Assembly: GCA_046350655.1 (NCBI GenBank)
Contig: JAXMAB010000006.1
Coordinates: 186,001-250,000, forward strand
Length of the DNA: 64,000 nucleotides
DNA from: JAEUHO01 sp046350655
Lineage (GTDB): Bacteria; Planctomycetota; PLA2; JAEUHO01
Direction of reading: 5' to 3'
The position numbers and the translations under genes were made by a program. This document shows, piece by piece, positions 15,973 through 25,903 of this stretch. Below the pieces are notes generated by a model. It saw only the letters and a list, made by a program, of their open reading frames with translations. It did not search any database and was not told the DNA's origin. Position 1 is the stretch's first letter. Every line of letters starts with the position of its first letter.

Positions 15973-18129
15973 ATGAAGGCGACCGGCCTTCGCTGGATGA
16001 CTGGGTTCGTCGCGGGTGCTGCGCTCGTCGTGGGCGCGGCGGTCGCTTCGCCGACGGCTTCGGCCGACGGCTCGGCGCTGAAGTCCGCGTTCGACGACTA
16101 CGCCGCGGGCAAGCTTGAGGACGCCCTCAAGAAGCTCCAGGAGTACGTCGCCTCGAACCCGGGTGACGACGAGGTGTACGCGGTGCTCCGCGACGTGGAC
16201 GAGCAGGTCAAGCTGCGCGCCCTGTCGGCCGGCGGCGACCACGAGAAGCTCATCCGCTATCTCCTCGACAAGGCCCGCCCCGTGGTCGAGGCGCGCAAGC
16301 GCGACCCGGACGCGATCAAGGCGCTCGTCGAGCAGGCCCTCACGGGCGAGGTCGATGCGCGCAAGAAGGCGGGCTGGGAGCTCGCGGCGAAGAACGGCGA
16401 CTACGCCGTGCCGTACCTCCTCCCCGCGCTCGGCGACAACGACCCGGCCAAGGTGGTGAACGCGATCTTCGCGCTCCACTACATCGGCAGCGAGGCGGTC
16501 CTCCCGCTGGCGCAGGCGATGGCCACCGACGACGCGCGGCTGCGCGGCTACGTCGCGGTCGTCCTCGGCGACATCCGTGACCCCCGCGCCCTGCCGGCCC
16601 TGCGCCGCGCGGTCGAGAAGGACACGGACGACGGCGTGAAGGCGAAGGCCTCGGCCTCGATCCAGAAGATCCGCCCGGACGGCGCGACGATGTCGGCCGC
16701 CGACTCGTACGTCCGCTTCGGCGAGCGGTACCTCGCGAACGACCCGGCGGTCCTCGCCGAGCTCGACCAGGTCCACAACCTGTGGAAGTGGGAGGGCGGC
16801 CTGACCCGCTACGAGGTCCCGGCCTCGATGCTGGGCTCGCTCCTCGCCGAGCAGTGCGCGGCCGACGCGCTCAAGCTCGACAGCGCGAACCGCGGCGCCC
16901 GCTCGCTGCTCGTCCGCGCGCTGCTCGCCCAGCAGGGCGAGGGCGCCGTGATGGGCGAGAAGGCCCCCGAGGCGCTCAAGGCGTCGGGCGACCTGCTCGC
17001 GAGCCTCGGCTTCGACGCGGCCTCGGCCGCGTTGGGCGACGCGCTCGACCGCAGCCAGTGGGACCTCGCCGTCGGCGCGGCCCACCTCGTCGCCGCGTCG
17101 TACGGCGGCCAGTCGCTCGCCGGTCACCCCCTCGGCCGCGCGCTCGCCGCGCCCGAGAAGCGCGTCCAGTACGCCGCCGCGATCGCCGCCCTCCGGATGA
17201 GCCCGGCCGGCGCGTTCGAGAACTCGGCCCAGGTCCCGGCGCTCGCCGCCCAGGCCGCGTCCGAGCAGGCCCTCCGCCAGGTGTTCGTGATCGACGACCA
17301 GGACGGCTCGCGTGCCCGTCTCGCGCAGGACCTGCGCGAGGCCGGCTACATCGTCACCGACGATCGCGACGGCCACCGCGGCGTCACCCGCCTCAAGGGC
17401 GCGCCGGCGACCGACGTGGTCGTCGTCCGCGCGGACCTCGACGCGGCGAACACGATCCCGATGCAGCGCTGGCAGGGCACGCTCGCGGTGATCGACGAGA
17501 TCCTCGCGGACGTCCGCACGAAGAACATGCGCGTGATGGTCGTCGGCGGCGCCGCCGGCAAGGAGATGCTCACGGCGAAGTACGGCGACAAGCTCGCCGG
17601 CTTCATCGAGGAGCCGCTCGTCGCCACGGCGTACCTCCCGACGGTCCAGGCCGCCGTGGAGAAGGGCGACATGAACGCCGAGCGCGCGGCGGCCCTCGCC
17701 GTCGCCGCCGACGCGAGCGACGCCCTCGCCTCCACGAACCCGTGCTGCACGGCGTGGGACTTCAAGGTCGTGATCGACCCGCTGGCGAACAACGTCACCG
17801 AGGGCGCGAGCGACGCGATCAAGATGAACGCGGTCCGCGCGCTGGGCAACCTGAAGGCGGGCGGCTCGGCCGCGCTGGCCGGGGTGCTCAAGAGCGGCGA
17901 CGCGAAGGAAGAGCTCAAGGTCGCGGCGGCCACCGCCCTCGGCCAGGTCCTCTCCCGCGTGGACGGCTCGGCGGACGACGTGGACGCCCTCGTGGCGGCC
18001 GCGAAGGCCGGTGGTGTGGTCGGCTCGGCGGCCATGAAGGCCCTGGGCATGGTCCGCAACCTCCCGGCGGACGCCGCTCGCGGCGTCTACACCGACCACC
18101 CGCTCGGCGTCGGGACGAAGGGCGAGTAA
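15973..18129 (+). CDS. Exported HEAT-repeat protein with an internal receiver-like domain
   Basis: The 718-aa product starts MKATGLRWMTGFVAGAALVV, a clear signal peptide with likely cleavage after ASPTASADG. Residues 50-240 form helical HEAT-like repeats (YLLPALGDNDPAKVVNAIF, LRGYVAVVLGDIRDPRALPA), and a second set lies at residues 600-700. Between them, about residues 435-560, is a response-regulator-like alpha/beta fold: VFVIDDQDGSRARLAQDLRE and RVMVVGGAAGK. A receiver fold in an exported protein is unusual and a phosphorylation role is unlikely. GGGAGG sits 8 nt before the ATG. A private promoter and terminator make it monocistronic. Function unknown. Confidence 0.85.
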   Translation: MKATGLRWMTGFVAGAALVVGAAVASPTASADGSALKSAFDDYAAGKLEDALKKLQEYVASNPGDDEVYAVLRDVDEQVKLRALSAGGDHEKLIRYLLDKARPVVEARKRDPDAIKALVEQALTGEVDARKKAGWELAAKNGDYAVPYLLPALGDNDPAKVVNAIFALHYIGSEAVLPLAQAMATDDARLRGYVAVVLGDIRDPRALPALRRAVEKDTDDGVKAKASASIQKIRPDGATMSAADSYVRFGERYLANDPAVLAELDQVHNLWKWEGGLTRYEVPASMLGSLLAEQCAADALKLDSANRGARSLLVRALLAQQGEGAVMGEKAPEALKASGDLLASLGFDAASAALGDALDRSQWDLAVGAAHLVAASYGGQSLAGHPLGRALAAPEKRVQYAAAIAALRMSPAGAFENSAQVPALAAQAASEQALRQVFVIDDQDGSRARLAQDLREAGYIVTDDRDGHRGVTRLKGAPATDVVVVRADLDAANTIPMQRWQGTLAVIDEILADVRTKNMRVMVVGGAAGKEMLTAKYGDKLAGFIEEPLVATAYLPTVQAAVEKGDMNAERAAALAVAADASDALASTNPCCTAWDFKVVIDPLANNVTEGASDAIKMNAVRALGNLKAGGSAALAGVLKSGDAKEELKVAAATALGQVLSRVDGSADDVDALVAAAKAGGVVGSAAMKALGMVRNLPADAARGVYTDHPLGVGTKGE

Positions 18130-18152
18130 GCCCCACTCCTCACCGTTCGACG

Positions 18153-18192
18153 CGATCGCGCCCCCCGGCCTCCCGGGGGGCGCGATCGTTTT
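18153..18192 (+). terminator. Rho-independent terminator after the HEAT-repeat gene
   Basis: A perfect 16-bp stem (18153-18168 with 18173-18188), 4-nt loop, is followed at once by TTTTCT. It begins 24 nt after the stop codon. This is the strongest intrinsic terminator in the window. Confidence 0.9.
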
Positions 18193-18201
18193 CTGTCCGC
18201 C

Positions 18202-18308
18202 GATCCGCCAATCGATGCCGGTCGATCATTGGCGGATTCCCCCCCCGTGGTGGTTCCGCCATCGGGTGCCGGTCCCGCCCTTGGGTTCCGGTCCCGAAGG
18301 GGCGGAAC
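18202..18308. repeat. Two hairpins of the CCGG-loop repeat family
   Basis: The first hairpin (18202-18237) has arms GATCCGCCAAT / ATTGGCGGATT around a TGCCGG loop. The second (18252-18308) has arms GGTTCCGCC / GGCGGAACC enclosing two GGTGCCGGTCCC-like units. A degenerate third copy (CGGTGTCGGACACGACCTGGCGC) is near 18343-18375, partly listed here only by position. They occupy the spacer between the terminator at 18192 and the small gene at 18702. The rest of that spacer (18376-18701) holds a dispersed GCGAGGCCCGG copy at 18390-18400 and an isolated AT-rich patch at 18553-18568 that could be promoter sequence. Confidence 0.75.
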
Positions 18309-18701
18309 CGAACCGTTCGACGGTCGGCCCCCGCGGCCCGCCCTTCCTTCGGTGTCGGACACGACCTGGCGCGTGGCCCACGGCGGCGACCGGGCCTCGC
18401 GTCCCGGAGGGGGGCCGCAGGGCCGTCCCCCGAGGCGCGCTACGGCGTCTCCAGGGCCCCTGCGGGCGCCTCCATCGACCCCGTCCGCGGCGGGGGCCTC
18501 GAGGGGGCGGGACGGGCCCCGCGGCAGGGCCGGGAACGCGCGTAGGTCCTGCAGTAGTAAGTTGTTATGCCAGCGGGCGCCGAACGAACGAGAACCTGCC
18601 TTGAGTCGCTCGCGATCCCGGCCGATGGCGGAAGGGGAGGCACCAACCCCCTTGTGGCGGTTGGCGACCTCTCCTACCATCGCGAGGGTCGAGGCGCACC
18701 C

Positions 18702-18926
18702 ATGTCGAAGAAGAAGGACTGCTTCGGTTCGGAGACCTACGTCTGCCGGACCACCAACTGCGCCTACATGTCGGAGTGCGTCAAAGTCGTCTGGGAGAAG
18801 AAGCTGCGGCGGATCCTCTCGCGTCGGCCCACCGAGGTGGACGGCTCGACGACGCTGACCCGCACGCCCGGCGGCGTGACGATGCGCGCCCGCGACTTCG
18901 CCCCCGCGCCGCGCGGCAACGCCTGA
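18702..18926 (+). CDS. Small cysteine-rich protein, unknown
   Basis: The 74-aa product MSKKKDCFGSETYVC begins with four cysteines spaced C-x7-C-x4-C-x5-C (CFGSETYVCRTTNCAYMSEC), followed by a basic helix VVWEKKLRRILSRR and a polar tail. The cysteines suggest a small zinc or iron-sulphur site; I do not recognise the family. ATG 18702 is chosen because a GAGG sits about 8 nt upstream and the cysteine block starts immediately; upstream in-frame sequence looks non-coding. It converges on the SUMF1-like gene with a 9-nt gap. Confidence 0.65.
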   Translation: MSKKKDCFGSETYVCRTTNCAYMSECVKVVWEKKLRRILSRRPTEVDGSTTLTRTPGGVTMRARDFAPAPRGNA

Positions 18927-18935
18927 CGAGCCCGC

Positions 18936-20180
18936 CTACTCGCCGTCGTCCACGGCCACCACGCGGAACCCCACGTCGTCGCGGCTCGAGTCGGTCGCCT
19001 CGTACTTCACGTAGACGTCGACGCGGCAGTCGTTGATGCCCCGGCGGAACGAGCCGCCGTACGCCAGCGCCGTGGTCGGGGTGCGCCCCGGCGGGAACGG
19101 CTTCCAGCCGAGCGTCGGCGGGCTCTCGAGCAGCGTGATCGGCACCGCGCCGAGCAGCGGCGTCAGGTCGTGGTCGAGGGCCCACTCCGCGACGTTGCCC
19201 GCCATGGAGAAGATGCCCTCGGGCGTGGCGCCGCCGGTCCGGCCGGGCTCGGGGTAGCGGAAGTGGACGGGCTTCACGGGCGTGCCGCCCGCGAGGTTGT
19301 TGCAGGCGTACCGGAGCGGCTCCGAGCCCCACGGCCAGATCCGGTTGCGCATCCCGGCCCGCGCCACGCGCACCCACTCCATCGCCACCGGCAGCCGGAC
19401 CGTGAACCCGAGCCGCTGCGAGGCCCACTCGCAGAAGGCCTGGGCCTCGAGGCACGAGACGTGGGTCACCGGCAGGTTGCGGTCCCCGTCCGCGAGCAGC
19501 CACGGCGTCGGCGGGGCGGGCGGGGCCGGCCGCCACGGCGCGGGCACGTGCGCCAGCACCGCGGCGCGGGCGTCCGCGTGGTCGCCGCGGTCCACCTCGC
19601 GCTGCCACGCGCTCGGCAGCCGCTCGGGGTGCGCCAGGACGTCCCGCAGGAACTCGTCGTACTGCCCGCGCGAGACCTCGTACCGCAGCACCCGCAGCGG
19701 GTACCACGTCCACGCCTCCAGGTACGACGTGTTCGGGAACCGCGTCCGCAGGTCCGCCATCATCTCGCGCCACCGCTCGTCGGCCGGCAGCACGTCGATC
19801 GGCACCTCGAACGCGAACCCGCGGGAGACCTCGATCAGGTCCTCCTTCATCCGGTCGACCGTCAGCACCGGCGTGACGTACGACTCCCACTCGGGGGTCG
19901 CCTTCCCCGCCGGCGGCCGCCGGCGCGGCCGGAACAGGTCGGGCCGCAGCACCGCCGCCCCGAGGCCCGCCAGCACCGCCAGCGCCACCCCGACGAGCAG
20001 GACGGTCCGCCGGGTGCCCCAACCCTGGCCGCGTTCGTCCGGGGTCTCCCGCTGGAGCCGGTGGGCGCACGCCGGGCAGAACTTCTCCTCCGGCCGGACC
20101 GGCGCCTGGCACCGCGGGCACGGACTCGTGCCCGGCGGCGGACGCACGGGGGGGACGACGGCGGGCACGCCCGGATGCAT
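18936..20180 (-). CDS. Zinc-ribbon, membrane-anchored SUMF1/FGE-like protein
   Basis: Residues 20-45 hold a double CxxC zinc ribbon (CPRCQAPVRPEEKFCPAC), residues 58-80 a membrane helix (TVLLVGVALAVLAGLGAAVL), and residues 160-410 a formylglycine-generating-enzyme-like domain: VLRYEVSRGQYDEFL, LPVTHVSCLEAQAFCEW, RLPVAMEWVRVARAG, GNVAEWALD, YGGSFRRGINDCR and DVGFRVV. The family includes sulfatase-maturing enzymes but also many binding domains; only one cysteine (NDCRV) is at the usual catalytic region, so formylglycine formation is not assured. Single-gene unit facing a tandem repeat at its 5' end. Confidence 0.85.
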   Translation of the reverse strand: MHPGVPAVVPPVRPPPGTSPCPRCQAPVRPEEKFCPACAHRLQRETPDERGQGWGTRRTVLLVGVALAVLAGLGAAVLRPDLFRPRRRPPAGKATPEWESYVTPVLTVDRMKEDLIEVSRGFAFEVPIDVLPADERWREMMADLRTRFPNTSYLEAWTWYPLRVLRYEVSRGQYDEFLRDVLAHPERLPSAWQREVDRGDHADARAAVLAHVPAPWRPAPPAPPTPWLLADGDRNLPVTHVSCLEAQAFCEWASQRLGFTVRLPVAMEWVRVARAGMRNRIWPWGSEPLRYACNNLAGGTPVKPVHFRYPEPGRTGGATPEGIFSMAGNVAEWALDHDLTPLLGAVPITLLESPPTLGWKPFPPGRTPTTALAYGGSFRRGINDCRVDVYVKYEATDSSRDDVGFRVVAVDDGE

Positions 20181-20250
20181 GCGGGGCTCCGGGCGCAGGA
20201 TAGCACCGGGGCCCGGCGCGCCGGCCCCGCTCCGCTCTCGGTCGGGGGTC

Positions 20251-20410
20251 CGGGCCGTGGGCCCGGCGGCCTACGACCCGCGCCCGGTCAGGGCTCGGGC
20301 CATGGGCCCGCCGGCCTACGACCTACGTCCGGTCCGGGCTCGGGCCATGGGCCCACCGGCCTACGACCTAGGTCCGGTCCGGGCTCGGGCCATGGGCCCG
20401 GCGGTCCGCG
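20251..20410. repeat. 45-bp tandem repeat, about 3.5 copies
   Basis: Units begin at 20251, 20296, 20341 and 20386, each starting CGGGCC(G/A)TGGGCCC and containing GGCCTACGACC. Copies two and three differ at only a few bases; the first is more diverged and the fourth stops after about 25 bases. GGGCCATGGGCCC within each unit is itself a palindrome. The array lies between the start of the SUMF1-like gene and the stop of the next gene, both on the minus strand, so it is in the upstream region of the former. It is not part of a coding frame I believe. Confidence 0.85.
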
Positions 20411-20434
20411 ACGGCGCCGTGCCGGACCCGTCGG

Positions 20435-21355
20435 CTACTGGATCGTCGCCGTCAGCGTGACCGTGGTCAGGCGGTTCGGCGTCGGGTCGGCGTAGTTCCA
20501 CTCGAAGCGCGTGAGCGCGCCCGCGGCGGCCGCCGTCGTGCTCGGGGCCACCGTCTCGGTCACGACCTCTTGGCCGGCGGCCTGATACGTCAGCGTCACG
20601 TTCGCGGGGCCGGGGTTGTACAGCGTGATCCGGACCGGGCACGCCCCGTCGAGCGACACCTTGTCGACGTCGCCGGCGGTCCCGCCCGCCGTCCCCGAGA
20701 ACGGCCCGCAGGCCGTCCGGACGTCGTTGATCTCCCACGCCCCGGTGCCGCCGGCCGTGGCCGCCATGAAGAACCCGGTCGTCGCGCTCAGGATCGCGAA
20801 CGACCAGTCGCCGTCCTCGATCGCCACGAGGTCCGCGCCGGTCCGCGTCGCCCGCAGCGACACCGAACCGCCCGACGCGCGCGCCGACGCGAGCCGCCGC
20901 ATCGCCGCGTCCGACGCGTAGATGCCCACCGACCCGCCCGACGACGGGAACGTGATCGACCCCTGGCCGATCAGGCGGTCGTTGCCGCGCGTGTCGTCGG
21001 TGGGGGCCCGCACCTCGTACTCACCCTGCGCGGGGAACGCGACGCCGACGATCGCGATCTTGTCGTAGGAGCCCTCGAAGAGGCAGTCCACGCCCGCGCT
21101 GACCTGGCCGAGCGGGCGGACGGTGCCGTTCACGGTGCCCTCGACGCGGACGGTGCCGGACGTCGTCTTCACGCGCGCGCCGGCTCGCGTCGAGGCCGGG
21201 CCCGTCCAGATGTCCTTCGGGGGCGTGCCCGCCGTCGGCATCGAGAACGGACCGCTGCCGACGAGCGGCGCGCCGACGACGGCCGTCACGACGCCCAGCG
21301 CCACGACGCCTCCGAGCACGAACGCCCACGACCGACCGACGTTGAACCGACGCAT
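20435..21355 (-). CDS. Exported protein of unknown function
   Basis: The 306-aa product starts MRRFNVGRSWAFVLGGVVAL with a signal peptide or N-terminal membrane helix, and GGGAGG 6 nt upstream supports ATG 21355 over the longer open frame, which runs into hairpin repeats. The remainder is beta-rich, with GTVRVEGTVNGTVRPLGQVS, DWSFAILSATTGFFMAA and a C-terminal segment PVRITLYNPGPANVTLTYQA typical of a secreted beta-sandwich. Two cysteine positions (VDCLFEG, TACGPFSG...GACPVR) could form disulphides. I do not recognise the family. Confidence 0.7.
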   Translation of the reverse strand: MRRFNVGRSWAFVLGGVVALGVVTAVVGAPLVGSGPFSMPTAGTPPKDIWTGPASTRAGARVKTTSGTVRVEGTVNGTVRPLGQVSAGVDCLFEGSYDKIAIVGVAFPAQGEYEVRAPTDDTRGNDRLIGQGSITFPSSGGSVGIYASDAAMRRLASARASGGSVSLRATRTGADLVAIEDGDWSFAILSATTGFFMAATAGGTGAWEINDVRTACGPFSGTAGGTAGDVDKVSLDGACPVRITLYNPGPANVTLTYQAAGQEVVTETVAPSTTAAAAGALTRFEWNYADPTPNRLTTVTLTATIQ

Positions 21356-21424
21356 CGAGACCTCCCACGCCCTCGAGAGGGCACCAACCCGGGGCGAGAG
21401 GGTAGTCGGGACGGACGTCCCGCG

Positions 21425-22041
21425 CCATCCCCCCCGTGCTCGTTCCGCCATTCGGTGCCGGTCCCAAAATGGCGGAACCGAACCCGTCGGCGGCCCGCTC
21501 CCGCGTCCGACGCGCCATCCCGCGCCGGCCCCGAAACGCGCCATCCGGTGCCGGACACGATCTGGCGCGTCTGAACCCGCCATTTCGTGCCGGACACGGA
21601 ATGGCGCGTTTGAACCCCGCGGCCACCGGGCCTCGCGTACCCGCGGGTCGCCGTCCGATCCGCCAATCGATGCCGGTCGTTTATTGGCGGATCGCCCGCC
21701 CGCCCGCCACCGTGGCGCGTCTGAACCCGCCATTTGGTGCCGGACACGGAGTGGCGCGTTTGCACCCGCCGGCGACCGGGCCTCGCGTACCCGCGGGTCG
21801 CCGTCCGATCCGCCAATAGATGCCGGTCGTCTATTGGCGGATTCCCCCCCGTGCTGGTTTCGCCATTTGGTGCCGAACCCAAATTGGCGGAACCGAACCG
21901 GTCGACGGTCGGCGCCCGCGTCGAACGCGCCATTCGGTGCCGGACACGATCTGGCGCGTTTGCACCCGCCGGCCAGCGGGCCTCGCGTCCCCGCGGGTCG
22001 CTCTCCGATCCGCCAGTAGACGCCGGTCGATGATTGGCGGA
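21425..22041. repeat. Cluster of at least nine CCGG-loop hairpins
   Basis: This non-coding spacer between the exported protein and the CHAT gene is packed with hairpins sharing a (G)TGCCGG(A/T)C loop. Stems come in three types: GATCCGCCAAT...ATTGGCGGATC (about 21657, 21807 and 22005), CGCCATT...(A)ATGGCGCG (about 21546, 21577, 21725 and 21927) and GTTCCGCCATT...AATGGCGGAAC (about 21440 and 21860). The best is 21808-21842, arms ATCCGCCAATAGA and TCTATTGGCGGAT, fully complementary. Three copies of the CCGGGCCTCGC word (two exact at 21626 and 21776, one with a mismatch near 21976) alternate with the hairpins in a fixed order, so the whole composite unit of about 150 bp is repeated. Confidence 0.85.
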
Positions 22042-22064
22042 TCGGACCCCGGTGGGGGGCGACG

Positions 22065-25000
22065 TCAGTTCGGGAGCCCCCAGAGCACCCAGGCCGCCCA
22101 GTAGTAGGGGTGCTTCCAGCGCGGGTCGGCGGCCACGGCCTCCTGCGCGCGACGCAGCGCGGCCGCGGCCGGGACGCCCTTCGAGCCGTCCTTCGGCGAC
22201 CACGCCGCGTAGAACGCCTCCATCAGCGCCCGCGTCGCCGCATCGTCCACCTTCCACAGCGACACGATCACCCGCGGCGCGCCCGCGAACATGAACGCGC
22301 GCGTCAGCCCCAGCAACCCCTCCCCGCGCACCACGCGACCGCGGCCCGTCTCGCACGCCGACAGCACCGCGAGGTCCGCCGGCAGGCGCAGCACGAACAC
22401 GTCCCGCGCCGCCAGCAGGCCGTCGTCGTCGGCGCCCGGCGTCAGCGCGAGCGCCGACAACGCGGGCCGCCGCACGTCCACGAGGCCGTGGCACGCGATG
22501 TGGATCGCGCGCCACCGCTCGCGCGTGGCCACCTCCGCGCGCAGTCGCGCCTTCGTCGCGTCCTTCCCGACGAGCACCTTCGTGCCGACGGCCTCCACCT
22601 CGGCCCGCGTCCCCGGGAGCGCGACCAGGGCCCGGGACCGCGAGGCCCGGCCGCCGTCCGCGGCGGGATACAGCGGGTCGCCCACGGCGAGGACGGCCTC
22701 GCCGCGGCGGTCGCGTTCGTCGGCGAGCGCGAGCAGCGTCGTGCCCGACGGCACGAGCACCACGTCGCGCCCCGGGAAGAGCAGCGCCGGCGGCGTGAAC
22801 GACAGCGCGCCGTCGGGCGAGACGAGCACGCGCTTCACCGACGCCGGCAGCGCCAGCGGCGTCGCGACGAGCCCGACGAGCGTCGCGACGGCGGCCTTCG
22901 GGTCGACGCTGGCGTCGTTCGGCACGAGGGCCTCGCACGCCGCGACCACCGCGTCGGTGGGCCCGAGGCGCACGGTGCGCGCGGTCTCGGCCGTCGCGAC
23001 GAGGGCCACGGCGTCGACGCTCGTGAGCCCGAACAGGACGAGCGCCTCGTCCGACGCGAGGCCCGCCTGCAGCTCCTCGAGCGGGGCGGCGCGCGGGTAG
23101 AAGACGGTCGCCGCGGCCTTCCGCTCGCGCTGGATGCGGCCGACGACGTCCTTCATCGCGTCGCGCGCCGCGTCGAGGTCGGCCCGGCGCGCGCGGGTGG
23201 CCGGGAGGTCGTCGTGCTCGAGCGCCTCGGCGTAGGCGTGCAGCGCCGTCGTCTCCGCGGCGCGCGCGGCCGCCTCGGCGGCCCGCAGCTCGTCGGGCAG
23301 GCCCGCGGCCTGGAGCGCGTCGCGGCCGCCGAGCGCGTCGAGGAGCGAGCCCGCGCGGCCGTTCTCGAGGAAGTACGCGACCCACCGCGCGTCGTCGCGA
23401 GCCGCGGCCGCGCGCACGCCCACGTCGTACAGGTCGGCGTACTGCGCGCGCGACGACGTCGCGTCGTCGTCGCCCTGGGCCTGCACGAGCCGCTCCATGA
23501 CGGGCACGGCGCGCTTGGCGGTCTCGAGCGCCAGCTCGGGCTGGCCGAGGTCGAGGCGCGCGCCCGCGGTCGCGGCGAGCACGCGCACGAGCAGGTCGTC
23601 GGTGCGGAGGCGGTCGGCGTCGCGTTCGGCGCGGTCGAGCAGCGCGAGCGCGGCCTTCGCGTCGCCCATGCGGCGGCGCGCCTCCGCCAGCGTCAGCGTC
23701 GCGACGACGGCGCCGGCGCGGTCCTTCGCCTCCTCGCAGCGCGCCCGCGCGCGCTCGAGCAGCGGCACGGCCTCGGCGGGCGTCGGACCCCGCAGGCGCA
23801 CGTCGCCGAGGTTGACCAGCACGCGCGCGAGCGCCGGGTCGCCGAGCTCCTCGACGATCGCGCGCGCGTGCTCGAGCGCGTCCGTCGCGCCCTCGAGGTC
23901 GCCGAGCTCGGCCCGCACGGCGCCGACGTTGGCCCAGGCGCTCGCCTCCTCGGCGCGGGCGCCGGCCTTCGCGGCGGCGGCGCGCACGGCCTCGTGGAGC
24001 GCGAGCGCCCGCTCGAGCTCGCCGCGCGAGAACAGGAGGTTGGCCTCGTGCGTCGAGATCGCGCCGAGGACCTCGCGGTCGCCGACGTCCTCCGCGAGGC
24101 GCCGCGCCTCGGCGAGTGCGTCGTCGGCCTTCCCGAAGTCGATCAGCCGGCGGAAGACGTCGCCGATCGCGCCGAGCACGTTGGCCCGGCCCGCGCGGTC
24201 GCCGACGGCCTCGAGCGTCTGCTGCGCCTTCTGGAACGACGCCAGGGCCTTCGGGTAGTCCCCGAGCGAGACGTGCAGCGCGCCGAGGTACGCGAGCGCG
24301 CGCCCGCGTCCCGGCGCGTACCCCGCGGCCTCGGCCACGCGATCGGCCTCGCGGAACGACGCCCCGGCCGCGACCGGGTCGCCGCGGGCCAGCTCGAGGG
24401 CCCCGAGCTCGAGGCGGGCCTCGACCGCCGACGGATCGTCCTTCGCGGCCTCCGCGACCGACAGGGCCTCGCGGATCAGCGACGGGGCCTCGCGGTCCCC
24501 GAGCCCTGCCTTCGCGTGCCCGAGGGCGCGCAGCGCGTCGGCGAGCGCGGCGGGGGCGCCCGCGGCCCGCGCGCGCGCGACCGCATCCGTCAGCGTCGGC
24601 AGCGCCTTGCGCCGGTCGCCGCGGCGGACCTGCAGGCGCCCGAGCGCCGCCAGGACCTCGCCCTCCGTCTCGGCGTCGCCGGCCGCGCGCACGAGCGGCA
24701 GCGCGCGCTCGTACGCGTCGGCCGCGGCCGCGAGGTCGCCGGTGGCGGCGTGGAGCGCGCCGACCCTCGCGAGCGCGCGGGCCTTCGCATCGTCGTCCCC
24801 GAGCGCGGCCCGGAGGGTGAGCACCGCCGTCGCGGTCGCGAGCGCGGCCCGCAGGTCGCCGCCGTACTCCTCGGCCACCGCGACGTTGGCGAGCGTCGAG
24901 GCCTCGGCGTCGGCGAGCCCGCGTTCGTGCTGGAGCGCGGCGCTGCGGCGCCAGCGCGCGGCGGCGGTCTTCGGGTCGCGGGCGCGGTACGCGGCGACGC

Positions 25001-25567
25001 CGGCCTGGAGCAGCGCGTCGGCGGCGTGCGCGAGCCAGCCGAGGGCGGCGGCGGCCTCGCCGCTCGCGGCGCGCGCGGCGGCGGCCTCCGCGGGCCTGCC
25101 CGTCGCGTCGAGCGCCTCCGCGCGGAGCGCCTCGCGCCGCACCGCGGCGAGCGAGCCGTCGGCGACCTTCAGCGCGTCGAGCCGCGCCAACGCCGCGGCG
25201 GCGCGGTCGGCGTCGAGGTCGGCCTCGGCGGCCTCGAGCGTCGCGCGGACGTCGGCCGGCGTCGCGCACGCGCCGGCGGCGAGCGCCGCGTCGAGGCGCG
25301 CGACGTCGGGCCGCGGGGCGGCGGTCGCGAACGCGCGCGCGACCGGGAGCGCGCCGCGCGCGGCCAGCTCGCCCGCGACCATCCAGGGGTCCGGGGTGTC
25401 GGCCTCGGCCAGCGCGTGGAGCGCGGCGGCGTCGCCCTTCGCGTGGGCGGCGGCGGCCGCGTCGGCGGCGGCGCGCGCGGTCGGGACGTCCGCCGGCGGA
25501 TCGCCCGCCGCGAGGGGGCGCCGAGGGCGAGGGCGCAGGCGATCAGGAGGATCGACGGTGAACGCAC
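22065..25567 (-). CDS. Exported TPR-repeat protein with a C-terminal CHAT (caspase-like) protease domain
   Basis: About 1165 aa. The central 700 residues are TPR repeats (VLGAIGDVFRRLIDFGKADD, YLGALHVSLGDYPKALASFQ, ANVGAVRAELGDLEGATDAL). The C-terminal CHAT domain has the catalytic His in AIHIACHGLVD and the catalytic Cys in LAVLSACETGRG, both intact. CHAT-TPR proteins are candidate proteases in bacterial signalling or defence; here no partner gene is adjacent. The signal peptide (VRSPSILLIACALALGAP, GTG 25567) lies in a different frame from the body, so one base appears lost near 25510-25520 in a G-run. RASRSRA in the CHAT domain is encoded by a dispersed GCGAGGCCCGG copy. Confidence 0.83.
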
Positions 25568-25903
25568 GGGCACCCCGGGACCCACGGTATCGGCGGGGGA
25601 CCGCTGCTCGCAAGGCCGCGCGCCCGGCGTCCCGTCCGGGCCCGCGCGCGCCTCGTCCGCGCGCTTCGCGGGGGCGCGGTCGTGCGCGGGGGAAGGTGGG
25701 GGGCTGCGGGGGGCGGGAGGGGGCGGGTCGGGCGTCCTGCGACGTGGATCCGGGGCTTCGGCTGGATCCGGGGCGTCGGGGCCGCTCGAGGCGTTGGGTG
25801 GACTCCGGGTGTCGGGGCGGCGGCGGAGTGCCGGGGGGCTGTCTGCCCGCTTCTTTCGGGGTGGGCCGGGGGCCCCTAGAATCCCCCGCTCGCTGCAGAC
25901 CAA
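25568..25903. other. Intergenic spacer, low-complexity G-rich
   Basis: The 336 nt between the CHAT gene and tRNA-Thr are G-run rich with GGATCCGGGGC(G/T)TCGG-like short repeats around 25745-25790. I find no gene. It should contain the promoters of both flanking genes, but I see no clear motif. Confidence 0.45.

Noticed and set aside
21436..22033. Several plus- and minus-strand reading frames in the hairpin cluster
   Set aside because: Their peptides are translations of the repeat (GAGHGMARLNP-like) and change frame with repeat spacing; not genes.
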